Translations under genes and position numbers: made by a program
Notes under the pieces: model-generated
Told to the model about the DNA's origin: nothing
The model's input: only the letters and a program-made list of their open reading frames with translations
The model's database searches: none
Source: Bacillota bacterium
GTDB taxonomy: Bacteria; Bacillota_E; JAJZYS01; JAJYTV01
Direction of reading: 5' to 3'
NCBI GenBank assembly: GCA_021845645.1
Contig: JAJZVM010000014.1
Location: 1-64,000, forward strand
DNA length: 64,000 bases
Shown here: positions 31,119-40,612 of the stretch, piece by piece
Numbering within the stretch: the first letter of the stretch is position 1
Layout of the letters: the number at the start of each line of letters is the position of its first letter

Positions 31119-32675
31119 CTAGACCTGGCGCTCGCGGCCCGCCCAGAAGCCTTGGCGGATCCGCTTGCGATCCGGTTTGCCGAGATTGGTGAGCGGAATC
31201 TCTGTCGAGAAGTCGACCGACTTGGGCGCCCTGAGGCTCCCCCGCTCCCGCTTCACGTGTGCGATCAGCTCCTCGGCGCTCGCCTGCATGCCCTCGCGCA
31301 GCACCACGATCGCCTTGACCGCCTCGCCCCAGCGGTCGTCGGGCACCCCGACCACTGCAGCGGCCTGTACGGCGGGGTGGCTGAAGAGCGCGTCCTCCAC
31401 CTCGCGCGGGTAGATGTTGTAGCCGCCGCTGACGATCATGTCCTTGACCCGATCGACGATGTAGAGGTAACCGCGCTCGTCTTGCCGCGCCAGGTCGCCG
31501 GTGTGCAGCCAGCCGTCGCGCAGGGTGTCGGCCGTGGTTGCAGGATCGCGCCAGTAGCCGTCCATGACGTGGGGACAGGAAGCCACGATCTCGCCCACCT
31601 CGCCTTGGGCCACCTCGCGGCCCGAGGAGTCGACGAGGCGGACGAACGTGCCGAGCGTCGCTCGGCCGCAGGACGAGAGCACCGAAGGCAGACGCGCCGG
31701 GTCGTGCTCCTCGCGCGGCAGGGCGGTGATGATCATCGGTGCCTCGGTTTGGCCGTAGTACTGGGCAAAGACCGGTCCGAAGCGGTTGATCGCCTCCTCG
31801 AGGCGGCCCGGCGCGATCGCCGCGGCGCCATAAAGGACGAGACGCAGGCTCCGAAGATCGCGTGACGACGGCGGCTCGTCGAGCAGCCGGTAGATCATCG
31901 TGGGCACCAGCATCGTCGCGGTGACACGTTCCGCCTCGATTGTTTCGAGCAGCCCGGCCGGATCGAAGTGGTCGAGGATGATAGCCGTGCCGCCGCGCAG
32001 AAGCACGGGAAGCAGCAGCACACCCGCAGCATGCGTCATAGGCGTGCAGAAGGCGAAGACCTCGCCGTAGCCGAAGCCGAGTTCGAGGGTCTCGAGCGTC
32101 ACTGCGGCGACCCAGGCCCGGTGCGACAGCATCACGCCTTTGGGCCGGCCCGTGGTGCCGCCGGTGTAGTAGAGGCCGCAGAGGTCGCCGGCCGACACCT
32201 GCACATGCGGGAAGACGTCCTCCCGACCCTCCTCGAGCTCCTCGAGCCGCAGGTGTCCCTCCGGCAACTCGCCTTCGGCACCGACGCAGACGAAGTGGCG
32301 CACGTGCTGGAGTTCCGGCGCCATCGCCACGACCCGCTCGCGCATGCTCCAGTGGTAGACGAGGGCCTTCGCCTCGCCGTGGTTCATCATGTAGATGTGG
32401 TCGTCCGCAGCGAGCAGGACGGCGAGCGGGATGCGCACGGCGCCAAGCCGCGCCAGAGCATATTCCACGAAGACGTATTCAGGGCAGTTCACCATGAGGA
32501 AGGCGACATGGTCGCCGTGCTGAAGCCCGAGTGCCTGGAACCCTTGGGCGAGGCGCGCCGCGTGCCGGCGCAGCTCTCCGTAGGTATGGGATACGCCCCC
32601 CTGGCGCAGGGCAACCCTGTCGCCGAACGCTTGCACGCTGCGATCGTAGAGATCTCCGACCGTCATGCCGTTCAC
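31119..32675 (-). CDS. AMP-forming acyl-CoA synthetase
   Basis: This 518-residue member of the same superfamily is not a close duplicate of its downstream neighbour. It has the P-loop LYYTGGTTGRPKGVMLSH, the hinge GYLYIVDRVKDMIVSGGYNIYPREVE and the terminal NLGKPDRKRIRQGF with the catalytic Lys. Its GTG start overlaps the stop of the thiolase gene upstream by four bases (GTGA), and GGAGGT lies eight bases before it, so the two are translationally coupled. Medium- or long-chain fatty acid or an aromatic/alicyclic acid is the likely substrate class. Confidence 0.88.
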   Translation of the reverse strand: MNGMTVGDLYDRSVQAFGDRVALRQGGVSHTYGELRRHAARLAQGFQALGLQHGDHVAFLMVNCPEYVFVEYALARLGAVRIPLAVLLAADDHIYMMNHGEAKALVYHWSMRERVVAMAPELQHVRHFVCVGAEGELPEGHLRLEELEEGREDVFPHVQVSAGDLCGLYYTGGTTGRPKGVMLSHRAWVAAVTLETLELGFGYGEVFAFCTPMTHAAGVLLLPVLLRGGTAIILDHFDPAGLLETIEAERVTATMLVPTMIYRLLDEPPSSRDLRSLRLVLYGAAAIAPGRLEEAINRFGPVFAQYYGQTEAPMIITALPREEHDPARLPSVLSSCGRATLGTFVRLVDSSGREVAQGEVGEIVASCPHVMDGYWRDPATTADTLRDGWLHTGDLARQDERGYLYIVDRVKDMIVSGGYNIYPREVEDALFSHPAVQAAAVVGVPDDRWGEAVKAIVVLREGMQASAEELIAHVKRERGSLRAPKSVDFSTEIPLTNLGKPDRKRIRQGFWAGRERQV

Positions 32676-33892
32676 CCGTTGCCACCTCCCATGGCTTCCA
32701 CGACGACAGCGTCGCCCTGGCCGAGGCCGCCGCAGATCGCGGCCACACCGCGGCTGCCGGCGCCAAGCCGGCGCAGTTCCCGAAGCAGGGTCATCACGAT
32801 CCGCCCGCCGGACGCGCCGACCGGGTGGCCGATGGCGACGGCGCCACCATGGACGTTGAGCCGCTCGAGGAGCGACCTGTAAAGCCCATCATCTTCGCCC
32901 GCCAGCACCCGCGTCGCCACGAGCGGCACCGCGGCGAACGCCTCGTTGATCTCGAGCCGCGCCATATCGTCCAGGCTGAGCCCCGCGCGACCGAGCGCCT
33001 TGCGGATGGCTGGCGCCGGTGCCTCGGCCATGCGGTCGGGACGCAGCGCCACGGAGGCCACAGAAAGCACTCGGCCCAGCGGTGCCAGACCGCGTTCCGC
33101 GGCCGTCTCCTCGCGCATCAGCAGGATCGCCGAGGCGCCTGCCTCGAGGCCTGGGGCGTTGCCCGCCGTGACCGTCGGCGAACCGTAGATCGTCTTCAGC
33201 CGGGCGAGCCCCTCCATGGTCGTTTCGGGCTTTGGAAACTCATCCCGCGCGAAGCGCTGGGGTGGCCCCTTGGGCTGCGGCACCTCGATCGGCAGGATCT
33301 CCTCGTCGAAGAGGCCTGCCGTCAGCGCCGCCTGATAGCGCTGCTGGCTCCGCAACGCGAAGGCGTCCTGCTCCTCGCGCCCGATGCCGTGCTCGAGCGC
33401 CACCTCGCCCGCATCGACCGCGACCGGGTTCCAGTCCTCGTAGCCCAGCCGGTGCAGCGGGTCCGAGAGTGTTACGGGTCCAAGGCCCCGCCCGAAGCGC
33501 AGACCTGGCGCCAGGAAGGGCGTGCGGCTCATGTTCTCGGACCCGATCGACACTGCGCAGTCCATTTCACCGCTCGCGATCGCCTGGAAGGCGAGCGAGA
33601 GAGCGGTCGTTGAACTGCAGCAGGCCCGGTCCAGCGTGAGGGAGAGCGTCTCGGGCGGCAGTCCGGCCTTGAGCAGGGCCTGCCGGCCGAGGATGTTCAT
33701 GTCGAGCGCGTGTTCCGCGGTGACGCAGGTGCCGTAGAATACCTCGCCGACCGCATCTTTGGGAACGTTTCCCCTCTCCAGCACTGCGGCGAGCACCTGC
33801 GCGCCGAGCTGTACGCTCGGGACCTCCCGGAGCGCGCCGCCGAAGCGGCTGAAGGCGGTGCGCAGCGCGTCGACGATCACAACCCTTTCCAT
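32672..33892 (-). CDS. Acetyl-CoA acyltransferase (thiolase)
   Basis: This 406-residue classical thiolase has the N-terminal nucleophile loop DRACCSSTTA (Cys91/Cys92), NVHGGAVAIGHPVGASG with the catalytic His and ICGGLGQGDA with the second Cys. It should cleave 3-ketoacyl-CoA to acetyl-CoA and a shortened acyl-CoA. I start it at ATG 33892 with AGGAGG seven bases upstream; this overlaps the end of the fused hydratase/dehydrogenase gene by 16 bp. It contrasts with the Cys-less thiolase-like protein encoded in the same operon. Confidence 0.92.
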   Translation of the reverse strand: MERVVIVDALRTAFSRFGGALREVPSVQLGAQVLAAVLERGNVPKDAVGEVFYGTCVTAEHALDMNILGRQALLKAGLPPETLSLTLDRACCSSTTALSLAFQAIASGEMDCAVSIGSENMSRTPFLAPGLRFGRGLGPVTLSDPLHRLGYEDWNPVAVDAGEVALEHGIGREEQDAFALRSQQRYQAALTAGLFDEEILPIEVPQPKGPPQRFARDEFPKPETTMEGLARLKTIYGSPTVTAGNAPGLEAGASAILLMREETAAERGLAPLGRVLSVASVALRPDRMAEAPAPAIRKALGRAGLSLDDMARLEINEAFAAVPLVATRVLAGEDDGLYRSLLERLNVHGGAVAIGHPVGASGGRIVMTLLRELRRLGAGSRGVAAICGGLGQGDAVVVEAMGGGNG

Positions 33893-35844
33893 GTCGTAGC
33901 CTCCTGCGCATTCTGATAGAACGGCATGCCGTAGCGGCTGTGGCTGAGCCCTGTGAGATCGGCCCACTTGAGCGGGCCGCCGCGAAACGATGGGAAGTCG
34001 ACGCCCCAGAGCATCGCCCGGTCGACCGTCTCGGGCTCGCCGACGACTCCTATGCGCAGGAGTTCGTGGCCAGCGTCGAGGAGCGCGAGATAGAGGCGGT
34101 CCGCGATCTCTGAGCGCGCGGGCGCCTCCGCCCCAGCGCCGTTCGCCGGAATCAGCGCCGCAGCCTCCGGGTCGACGTTGCCATCCGGCAGGAAAAAGCC
34201 TTTGCCGGACTTGCGCAGGCCGAGCCGCCCGTCGGCCACCATGCGCCTGAGCGTGTTGGGAACAGCGATGGAAAGCCCCTCGAACGCTGCGAGCTGAACA
34301 TCGAGCCCCACCGCGTCGATCAGGCGGACAGGGCCAACAGGCATGCCGAACTCGGTCATCGCTCGGTCCACCTGCTCGATCCCCACTCCCTGTTCCAATA
34401 GGGCGTAGGTCTCGAGGAAGTACGGCAGGAGCATCGCGTTGACGATGAAGCCGGGGTGATCGCGGCAGACCACCGGTCGCTTGCGCAGAGCGCGTGCCAC
34501 CGTCGTGCAGGACTCGATGGTGCTCTCCGACGTCTTCGGTCCGCGCACCACCTCGACGAGTTCCATACGCCAGACGGGCGAGAAGAAGTGCAGGCCCGCG
34601 AACCTCGTCTCGTCCTCAACCGCGTCGGAAAGCTGGGCGAGCGGGATCGACGAGGTGTTCGTCGCCACGACGCAGGCGGGAGAGACGGACTGGCCCAGTT
34701 GCCGAAGCACCCCTCGCTTCACGTCAAGTTGTTCGAACACCGCTTCGATGACCAGATCGACGTCCCGAAAGGCATCGCCGAACTCGGACACCGGGCTGAT
34801 GAGCGCCATCAGGTCGTCAACGGGTGCCGGCAGGGATTTCATGCCGGCGAGGATCTTGCGCACCGCAGTGAGCCCTGCCTCGAGCACCGCCGGTTCGTCC
34901 TTGACGATGAGCGGCACGCGCAGCCGGCGCAGCACCTCTACAGCGATGCCACGGCCCATCGTACCGAAGCCCACCAACCCCACCTTCGCCGGTAGGGCGG
35001 CCGACACGGGTGGGCGGGTGCCCTCAGAGCCGAGCAGAAAGCTGAAGAGGCTCCCCTGCGCCTCAGGTGTCGCGATTGCCTCGAGGAAAGCCCGGCGCTC
35101 CCCTTCTATCGCCGTCGGTAGGGGCAGCCCGGCGCCTTCCGCCATGGCCTGCAGTGCCAGTTCCCTCCCAGGCAGCATGCGCCCCTTGAAGCCGCCCGAC
35201 CGCAGGGCCGCGATGGCTGTCCTGATCTCCTCCGGCGCGCGGGCGGGACGCTCTGGCAAGTTCCCCAGCAGCTCGCGCGCCGCTGGCACGAGCTCGGCGG
35301 CGGAGTCGAAAACGGCGTCGACAATGCCGAGCCGAAGAGCCTCGTCGGCGTCGACGGCTCTCCCCGTCAAGATCAGCTCCACCGCGGGCGCACCGATCAG
35401 CCGTGGCAGGCGCTGGCTACCGCCGGCGCCTGGCATGAGGCCGAGACTGCACTCGGGCAGGCCGATCACGGTGGCGCGGCTGCGCGTTGCGATGCGCCCC
35501 CGACAGGCGAGAGCCAGTTCGAGCCCGCCGCCTAGGCAGTGGCCGTCGATCGCGGCGATGCTGGGCAGGCCGGACTCGGCGAGTTCGTCGAGAGCCGCAA
35601 CAAGCCGTGCCGTAGCCTCTCCGAGCGCCCTTTGGTCGCCCTGGCCGAGCAGGGCGAGATCGCCGCCTGAATGGAAGTCCTGCTTCTTGCCGGATAGGAA
35701 GATGACGCCCGCCAGCCCTGCGAGTCTTGCCGAAAGTCCCGCAAACTCCTCGACCGCCTCGAGCGTCCACGTGTTGACGCTGCGCCCGGGCACGTCGATC
35801 GTCACGAGCGCCACGCCGTCCACTTCAGCCACGCGGAATATCAC
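33877..35844 (-). CDS. Enoyl-CoA hydratase/3-hydroxyacyl-CoA dehydrogenase fusion (FadB-like)
   Basis: This 655-residue bifunctional beta-oxidation enzyme has an N-terminal crotonase domain (about 1-190; IAAIDGHCLGGGLELALAC and SLGLMPGAGGSQRL carry the oxyanion hole and catalytic Glu region). A linker is followed by a Rossmann NAD domain (KVGLVGFGTMGRGIA at about 285-300) and the 3HCDH C-terminal domains (GFIVNAMLLPYFLE, GMPVGPVRLIDAVGLD). Length is a little below E. coli FadB. The GTG start overlaps the previous stop by four bases, and GGGGAGGG lies upstream. Together with the thiolase downstream it forms a complete beta-oxidation core. Confidence 0.92.
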   Translation of the reverse strand: MIFRVAEVDGVALVTIDVPGRSVNTWTLEAVEEFAGLSARLAGLAGVIFLSGKKQDFHSGGDLALLGQGDQRALGEATARLVAALDELAESGLPSIAAIDGHCLGGGLELALACRGRIATRSRATVIGLPECSLGLMPGAGGSQRLPRLIGAPAVELILTGRAVDADEALRLGIVDAVFDSAAELVPAARELLGNLPERPARAPEEIRTAIAALRSGGFKGRMLPGRELALQAMAEGAGLPLPTAIEGERRAFLEAIATPEAQGSLFSFLLGSEGTRPPVSAALPAKVGLVGFGTMGRGIAVEVLRRLRVPLIVKDEPAVLEAGLTAVRKILAGMKSLPAPVDDLMALISPVSEFGDAFRDVDLVIEAVFEQLDVKRGVLRQLGQSVSPACVVATNTSSIPLAQLSDAVEDETRFAGLHFFSPVWRMELVEVVRGPKTSESTIESCTTVARALRKRPVVCRDHPGFIVNAMLLPYFLETYALLEQGVGIEQVDRAMTEFGMPVGPVRLIDAVGLDVQLAAFEGLSIAVPNTLRRMVADGRLGLRKSGKGFFLPDGNVDPEAAALIPANGAGAEAPARSEIADRLYLALLDAGHELLRIGVVGEPETVDRAMLWGVDFPSFRGGPLKWADLTGLSHSRYGMPFYQNAQEATTWKGL

Positions 35845-36752
35845 GCTTCATCCCTCCCCTGAACCGGCACGGCCGGGAACCGGGCAAGCGTAGCCAGGCA
35901 GTCCTGGGCCATGGCCCGCACGATCTCGCCGGCTGGCAGGATGCTGTCGGCCTGCGCCACCGAGAGCCCTGCGCTCCAGATTTCCCGCCAGCGCTTCGAG
36001 GCCAGTTCCGGCGCGCTGTCGACACGCTCGAGACTTGCTCGCAGCCAGTTGACGGAATTGCCCGTGAGCCGGGTCGAGGAGACGATGTCCTCGGGTCGGG
36101 CCGCCACCACCGCCTCCTTGTAGGCGGTGGCGACGCCCGCCTCTACGCTCGCCACGAGGCGCGTACCGACGAGGACGCCATCGGCGCCGAGAGCGAGCGC
36201 TGCCGCCAGCTGGCTGCCGCGGCTTATGCCGCCGGCCGCCAGGAGGGGCAGGCCGGTCGCGTCGAGGATGTCCGGTACGAGCACCGGCAGCGGGATGTCG
36301 CCAGTGTGCCCGCCGGCGCCTGCGCCGATGGCTACGAGGCCGTCGACCCCCTTGGTCTTCGCGCGCAGGGCCTGACGCCGGCTGATCACCTCGGTGTACA
36401 CGAGGCCGCCGCTATCGTGCACGGTGTCCACGATCAGCGCCGGGTCGCCGAGCGACGTGAAGAAGAAGCGCACACCGTGGTCGAGGCAGATCGCGAGCTG
36501 TTCCCGATAGGGAAAGCGGCCGGAAACATGGACGTCGACGGCGATCGGCCTCGCGGTGCGGCTGCGAATGCGTCCGAGGGCGGCCTCGAGCGCCGCCAGC
36601 GTGCGGTAGTTGGGCAGAGGGAAGGCCCCGAGCCCGCCCGCTTCGGACACGGCGACGACGAGATCCTCATAGGAGACGAGGAACATCGGCGCGCCGACAA
36701 TCGGATATGTGATGCCGAGAAGACGACTGAAGGCCGTCTCAATCCGGGCCAC
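35841..36752 (-). CDS. Nitronate monooxygenase/FabK-like flavoprotein
   Basis: This 303-residue FMN TIM-barrel protein of the 2-nitropropane dioxygenase group starts with ITYPIVGAPMFLVS. It has GAGAGGHTGD with the His region of the active site, LLAAGGISRGSQLAAALALGADGVLVGTR for phosphate binding, and a C-terminal helical tail. In acyl-CoA operons such proteins often act as trans-2-enoyl reductases or detoxify nitronates, and the exact reaction here is open. The GTG start follows GGGGAGGTGG. Its stop overlaps the next gene. Confidence 0.85.
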   Translation of the reverse strand: MARIETAFSRLLGITYPIVGAPMFLVSYEDLVVAVSEAGGLGAFPLPNYRTLAALEAALGRIRSRTARPIAVDVHVSGRFPYREQLAICLDHGVRFFFTSLGDPALIVDTVHDSGGLVYTEVISRRQALRAKTKGVDGLVAIGAGAGGHTGDIPLPVLVPDILDATGLPLLAAGGISRGSQLAAALALGADGVLVGTRLVASVEAGVATAYKEAVVAARPEDIVSSTRLTGNSVNWLRASLERVDSAPELASKRWREIWSAGLSVAQADSILPAGEIVRAMAQDCLATLARFPAVPVQGRDEA

Positions 36753-36778
36753 GCCGCCACCTCCCCTGCGCTTCGCCC

Positions 36779-38218
36779 TTACGCCTCGCGTGGCACCTGT
36801 GCGATTTCCTCGACCAGTGCCTTCGCGTTTTGGAGGATGCGCCGCGCCTCAAAGAAGATCGTCATGCGCTGCGCCATCAGCGAGCCCTCGCCCTGCAGCA
36901 CGATGGTCTCCAGTTCCGAACGCGTGAGGCGCCGGATCAGGTCGAGCATGCGCAGGCGCGCCTCCGTCGGGATGCCGGCCTTGCCACCGAGATACTTCTC
37001 GATGTCGGGCCGCAGTTCATCGCGCTGCCAGTCGGCGTAGGTGGTGGCCGTCACGAGCACTCCGCCCGCGAGGTCCTCGATGATCTTGACCATGTCGTGG
37101 TAACGGTCGGCAAAGTGGAACTTGGCGAGGTTCGTCAGCATTGGGCTCGGCACGGCGACGCCGTCGTGCAGGGTGTAGTCGAGGCAGGAGGCGCGCGCCA
37201 GACCCTTGAGCGTCTCGAGGTAGATGACCATGTCCGTGAGCTTTTCCACGACGTGCGGCGCCTTCGCGACGCCGTTGTACTCGGCGATCGCCTGGGCGAC
37301 TCCGACCAGCTGCTCGCTCATCGGGATGCGGTAGGCGACGCCGGTGCGGCGGTGCAGGAGCGCGAAGCTGTGCACGAGGGTGTTGGATGCCTGCCACTCG
37401 CCGTCGAGGAAGACCCGCTCCCACGGCACGAAGACGTCGTCGAAGATCACGAGCGACTCGGTATGGACGCGCACCGGGCGTGTGTTGGGAAACTCGAGCG
37501 ACGAGATCCTGGAATGGAAGGGCCGCAGGATCTGGCGCACCCCGGGCTGGTTGCACGGTACGGCGAAGGCGAGCGCATAGTCCTTGTCCGCCTCTCCCAT
37601 CGTGCGACAGGGGATGACGAACATCTCGTGCGCATAGGCGGCGCCGCTGATGTGCGTCTTCGCACCGCGTACGACGATGCCGTCCGGCCTGCGCTCGACG
37701 ACGTGAACGTAGTAGTCCTCGTGCGCCTGGCCGGGGTCCGAGGGCCGGAGCATGCGATCCCCCTTGACATCGGTGACGGCGGCGACCACGGCGAGGTCGT
37801 TCTGACGCAGGTAGCGGCCGTAGGCCCCGATGCGGTCGATGTAGTCCTGACTGCCCAGGCGACGAGCCGTGATTTCGATCGCGCTCAGCACGTCCGCGCC
37901 GATGTCCTTCGCGAACGGTATGAAGCCATCACCAAGGCGCGTGCCCGCCACGATCAGCTCCTGGTGCAGCAGGAGGTCATCGCCGTTGCGGGGGATATGG
38001 TAGTAACGACTCTGCTCCTCGCCGGTCTCGGGGTCGCGCACAACGCCGAGATGGCGCAGCTCCCCGTGCTCAGGCAGCTCGTAGTCGACGGCCATGGTGT
38101 CGACGCAGACCCTGATGTCGGGATCCAGGGTTACGTCCTCGATGCGACGCCCCTTGTACCAGACCTCGCGACCGTCGCGCAGGCGCTCCCGGTATTCGTC
38201 GGCCGTCATCAGTGCCAC
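36779..38218 (-). CDS. HpaB-family FAD protein (4-hydroxyphenylacetate 3-hydroxylase/4-hydroxybutyryl-CoA dehydratase superfamily)
   Basis: This 479-residue protein has the HpaB N-terminal RDGREVWYKGRRIEDV segment, VVRGAKTHISGAAYAHEMFV and RVFLDGEWQAS, all typical of the family. The [4Fe-4S] dehydratase branch needs a His...Cys motif; here the segment reads LLHRRTGVAYRIP with Tyr where that Cys would be, and the first Cys pair is missing too. It is therefore not a 4-hydroxybutyryl-CoA dehydratase. A flavin-dependent monooxygenase role fits better, but no HpaC-like flavin reductase is encoded nearby. AAGGAGG precedes GTG 38218 by seven bases. Confidence 0.82.
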   Translation of the reverse strand: MALMTADEYRERLRDGREVWYKGRRIEDVTLDPDIRVCVDTMAVDYELPEHGELRHLGVVRDPETGEEQSRYYHIPRNGDDLLLHQELIVAGTRLGDGFIPFAKDIGADVLSAIEITARRLGSQDYIDRIGAYGRYLRQNDLAVVAAVTDVKGDRMLRPSDPGQAHEDYYVHVVERRPDGIVVRGAKTHISGAAYAHEMFVIPCRTMGEADKDYALAFAVPCNQPGVRQILRPFHSRISSLEFPNTRPVRVHTESLVIFDDVFVPWERVFLDGEWQASNTLVHSFALLHRRTGVAYRIPMSEQLVGVAQAIAEYNGVAKAPHVVEKLTDMVIYLETLKGLARASCLDYTLHDGVAVPSPMLTNLAKFHFADRYHDMVKIIEDLAGGVLVTATTYADWQRDELRPDIEKYLGGKAGIPTEARLRMLDLIRRLTRSELETIVLQGEGSLMAQRMTIFFEARRILQNAKALVEEIAQVPREA

Positions 38219-38230
38219 GATGCAGCCTCC

Positions 38231-39796
38231 TTAAAGGTCCTTGGGGATGCCCTGGTGGTAGGGCGGGAAGATCTCCTGCTCGAGGTTCGAGCCCATCAGG
38301 CTGTCGACGGCCATCACGCCGGAGAGGGTGGCGCCGTCGACACCGCCGCCGAGTAGCCGCCTGCCGTACTGGTCGCCGACCAGGTACAGGCCGTTGACGT
38401 ACGGACTCCGGTTGTCGAGGCGCTCCTCCCCGACCGGTCGCCACTGCCCGTAGGCGTCGGGCGCCGGCGTCCAGATGCAGAACTCGACGTCCCGCTCCCA
38501 GACGCCCGGGAAGGTCTCCTTGAACCAGTTCTCACACCAAGCTTTGATCCGCCCGACACGCTCGCGACTGTGCATCTCCTGGTCGGTGAGGCCGATCGAG
38601 AACTCGAAGCTTCGCTTGCCCGCTGGCGCGCGCGTCGGGGCGCAGGCCCCCATGGCCCAGACGACGACGTCGACGTCGCCGATGAAGCCCTCGTTGCGGA
38701 TCGCCCCTGGCAGGAAGATGAAGCTGCGTTCGTCGATGCCGCGTTCGGCCCAGATGTCTCGGGTGAGGCCGATAAAGGCGGTGAGGAGGCCCGCGCCCCA
38801 GTACCGCTGCTCGATCGTCTCGACGAGGTCGGGCGGGAAAAGCGAGCGGTCGAGGACGTGAAACAGCTGTTTTGGCATCATGTTGAGGAAGACCGTGGCG
38901 GCCCGCGCCGTCTCCGTGCCGCCATCTCCCCGCATGCGCACGCCCTCTACGCGGCCGCCTTCCACCAGCACCTCCGTGACGGTCGTCGAGCGGCGCACTT
39001 CGCCGCCCGCGGCGCGGATGACGCGTTCGAGCGCCTGTGCGATCGCGACGGCACCTGGCCGGTCGACCGTGCCGCAGGAGCCGTCGACGAGGTTCATGCG
39101 GATGTCCTTCGCCATCGCCATGTAGTAGAGGAAGTCCGCGGCCGGCGTCATCGAGAGATCGGCCTGCGCTGTTTGCGAGGCGGAGAGCGCCTTGATGTAG
39201 TCGTAAGCCTGCGGGTGGAGATCGAACTGCCTCAGCCAATCCTCGAGCGAGACATCCTTGTAGCGCGCCACCTCGGCGACGCTCATCCTGCCCATCGCGC
39301 GCATGGCGTTCATGGCCGAGGCGAAGGCTTCCTCCGACATCCATGGGTACGGCTGACCGCGCCCCACCTGATAGGGCACGTTGCCATGCTCGTGGTCGAC
39401 GAAGCCGAAGCCGACATTGCACGGGATCTCCACGTGCTCGCCGACGTGGCCCAGGAGGTGGGCGATGCGGCTGCGGTTGCCCCAGAAGAGGCCGTGGCCG
39501 CCTGCCTCGTAGGTGTAGCCGTCAAGGAGGCCGCGCTCAAAGACCTCCTCGATCGGCGGCTCGCTGCTGAAGAGGTGGGTGCTGGCCACGCCAAGCGCCT
39601 TCTGCATTCCGGTCGCATCCAGTTCGAGGCCGTCGATCTCAACCTTCTGCCCGACGCCTACGAACGAGGCGAGCCGCCCCCCGATGAAGGGTGCGCGCTC
39701 CAGCACGAGGACCTTCTTGCCGAACTCCTTCGCGAGCAGTGCCGCTGACGTCAGGCCCGCGACGCCGCTGCCGACCACGATCACGTCGTACTCCAT
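38231..39796 (-). CDS. CrtI/phytoene-desaturase-like FAD oxidoreductase
   Basis: This 521-residue flavoprotein has an N-terminal dinucleotide fold VIVVGSGVAGLTSAALLA with the acidic strand end VLVLERAPFIGGRLASF, and a C-terminal FAD-binding GLYLVGDQYGRRLLGGGVDGA. This is the amine-oxidase/CrtI architecture, whose members desaturate or oxidise carotenoids, steroids, amines or cyclic substrates. No carotenoid genes are near. In this operon it may introduce ring unsaturation or oxidise an alicyclic intermediate, which is inference. GGAGG lies upstream of the ATG. Confidence 0.85.
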   Translation of the reverse strand: MEYDVIVVGSGVAGLTSAALLAKEFGKKVLVLERAPFIGGRLASFVGVGQKVEIDGLELDATGMQKALGVASTHLFSSEPPIEEVFERGLLDGYTYEAGGHGLFWGNRSRIAHLLGHVGEHVEIPCNVGFGFVDHEHGNVPYQVGRGQPYPWMSEEAFASAMNAMRAMGRMSVAEVARYKDVSLEDWLRQFDLHPQAYDYIKALSASQTAQADLSMTPAADFLYYMAMAKDIRMNLVDGSCGTVDRPGAVAIAQALERVIRAAGGEVRRSTTVTEVLVEGGRVEGVRMRGDGGTETARAATVFLNMMPKQLFHVLDRSLFPPDLVETIEQRYWGAGLLTAFIGLTRDIWAERGIDERSFIFLPGAIRNEGFIGDVDVVVWAMGACAPTRAPAGKRSFEFSIGLTDQEMHSRERVGRIKAWCENWFKETFPGVWERDVEFCIWTPAPDAYGQWRPVGEERLDNRSPYVNGLYLVGDQYGRRLLGGGVDGATLSGVMAVDSLMGSNLEQEIFPPYHQGIPKDL

Positions 39797-39828
39797 CCGC
39801 CTTTGCCTCCTTGCCTTTCCTGCGCGAA

Positions 39829-40593
39829 CTAGAGAGAGCCGCCGCCGTCCATCACGACCGCCTGGCCCGTCACGTACAGGGCCGCGTCCGACACGAGGTA
39901 GAGGATGGTGCGCGCCACCTCGTCCGGCTGGGCGATTCGCTTCAGAGGTGTGTGGCTCAGCTCCTCTGCCATCAGATCCGCGTTGCGCCAGAGCGCTTCG
40001 CTGAACCGCGTCTGCACCACACCCGGCGCGACCGCGTTGACCCGGATGCCCTTTGGCCCGAGTTCCTTGGCCATCGCCTTCGTAAGCATGAGGATCGCGG
40101 CCTTGCTGACGCAGTAGATGCCAAGGCCAGGATCGGGGGAGATGCCGCCGATAGAGGCCACGTTGACGATGTTGCCGGCGCCCTGCTCGACCATCTTGCG
40201 GGCGATGAGCTGGCTGAGGAGGAAATAGCCCTTGACGTTCGTCGTCATGATCTGGTCGTACGTCTTCTCCTCGACATCGAGCAGGGGGGCCATCACCGGG
40301 TTCGTCGCCGCGTTGTTGACGAGGATGTCGACACGACCGAACTCGCCCAAAACCGTAGCCGCAAGTCGCTCGATGTCCGCCGCCTCGCGGTTGTGCGCCT
40401 GTACCGCGAGGGCTCTCCTGCCCAGAGCGCGGATCTCCTCCGCCACCTGTTCCAGGTCCGGAAGCTTCCTGCCGCTGATGGCGACATCCGCCCCGGCCCC
40501 GGCCAGGGCGAGCGCCGTGGCGCGACCGATGCCGCGGCTGCCGCCGGTGACGAGCGCAACCTTGCCTGCCTGTTCGAGATAACTGAAGTCCAT
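39829..40593 (-). CDS. Short-chain dehydrogenase/reductase
   Basis: This 254-residue classical SDR has the cofactor motif TGGSRGIGRA at about 16-25, NNAA for fold stability, the catalytic Ser in NVASIGG and the YCVSK pair. It ends GQAVVMDGGGSL like FabG-type enzymes. An Arg in SGRK suggests NADP(H) is possible. GGGAGGG lies upstream of the ATG. It probably oxidises a hydroxy or reduces a keto intermediate in the pathway. Confidence 0.9.
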   Translation of the reverse strand: MDFSYLEQAGKVALVTGGSRGIGRATALALAGAGADVAISGRKLPDLEQVAEEIRALGRRALAVQAHNREAADIERLAATVLGEFGRVDILVNNAATNPVMAPLLDVEEKTYDQIMTTNVKGYFLLSQLIARKMVEQGAGNIVNVASIGGISPDPGLGIYCVSKAAILMLTKAMAKELGPKGIRVNAVAPGVVQTRFSEALWRNADLMAEELSHTPLKRIAQPDEVARTILYLVSDAALYVTGQAVVMDGGGSL

Positions 40594-40612
40594 GCTTGGT
40601 TCCCTCCCGCTT

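Noticed and set aside
36779..38218. 4-hydroxybutyryl-CoA dehydratase
   Set aside because: The residues that bind the [4Fe-4S] cluster in that enzyme are not conserved: Tyr replaces the Cys after the His motif and the first Cys pair is missing.
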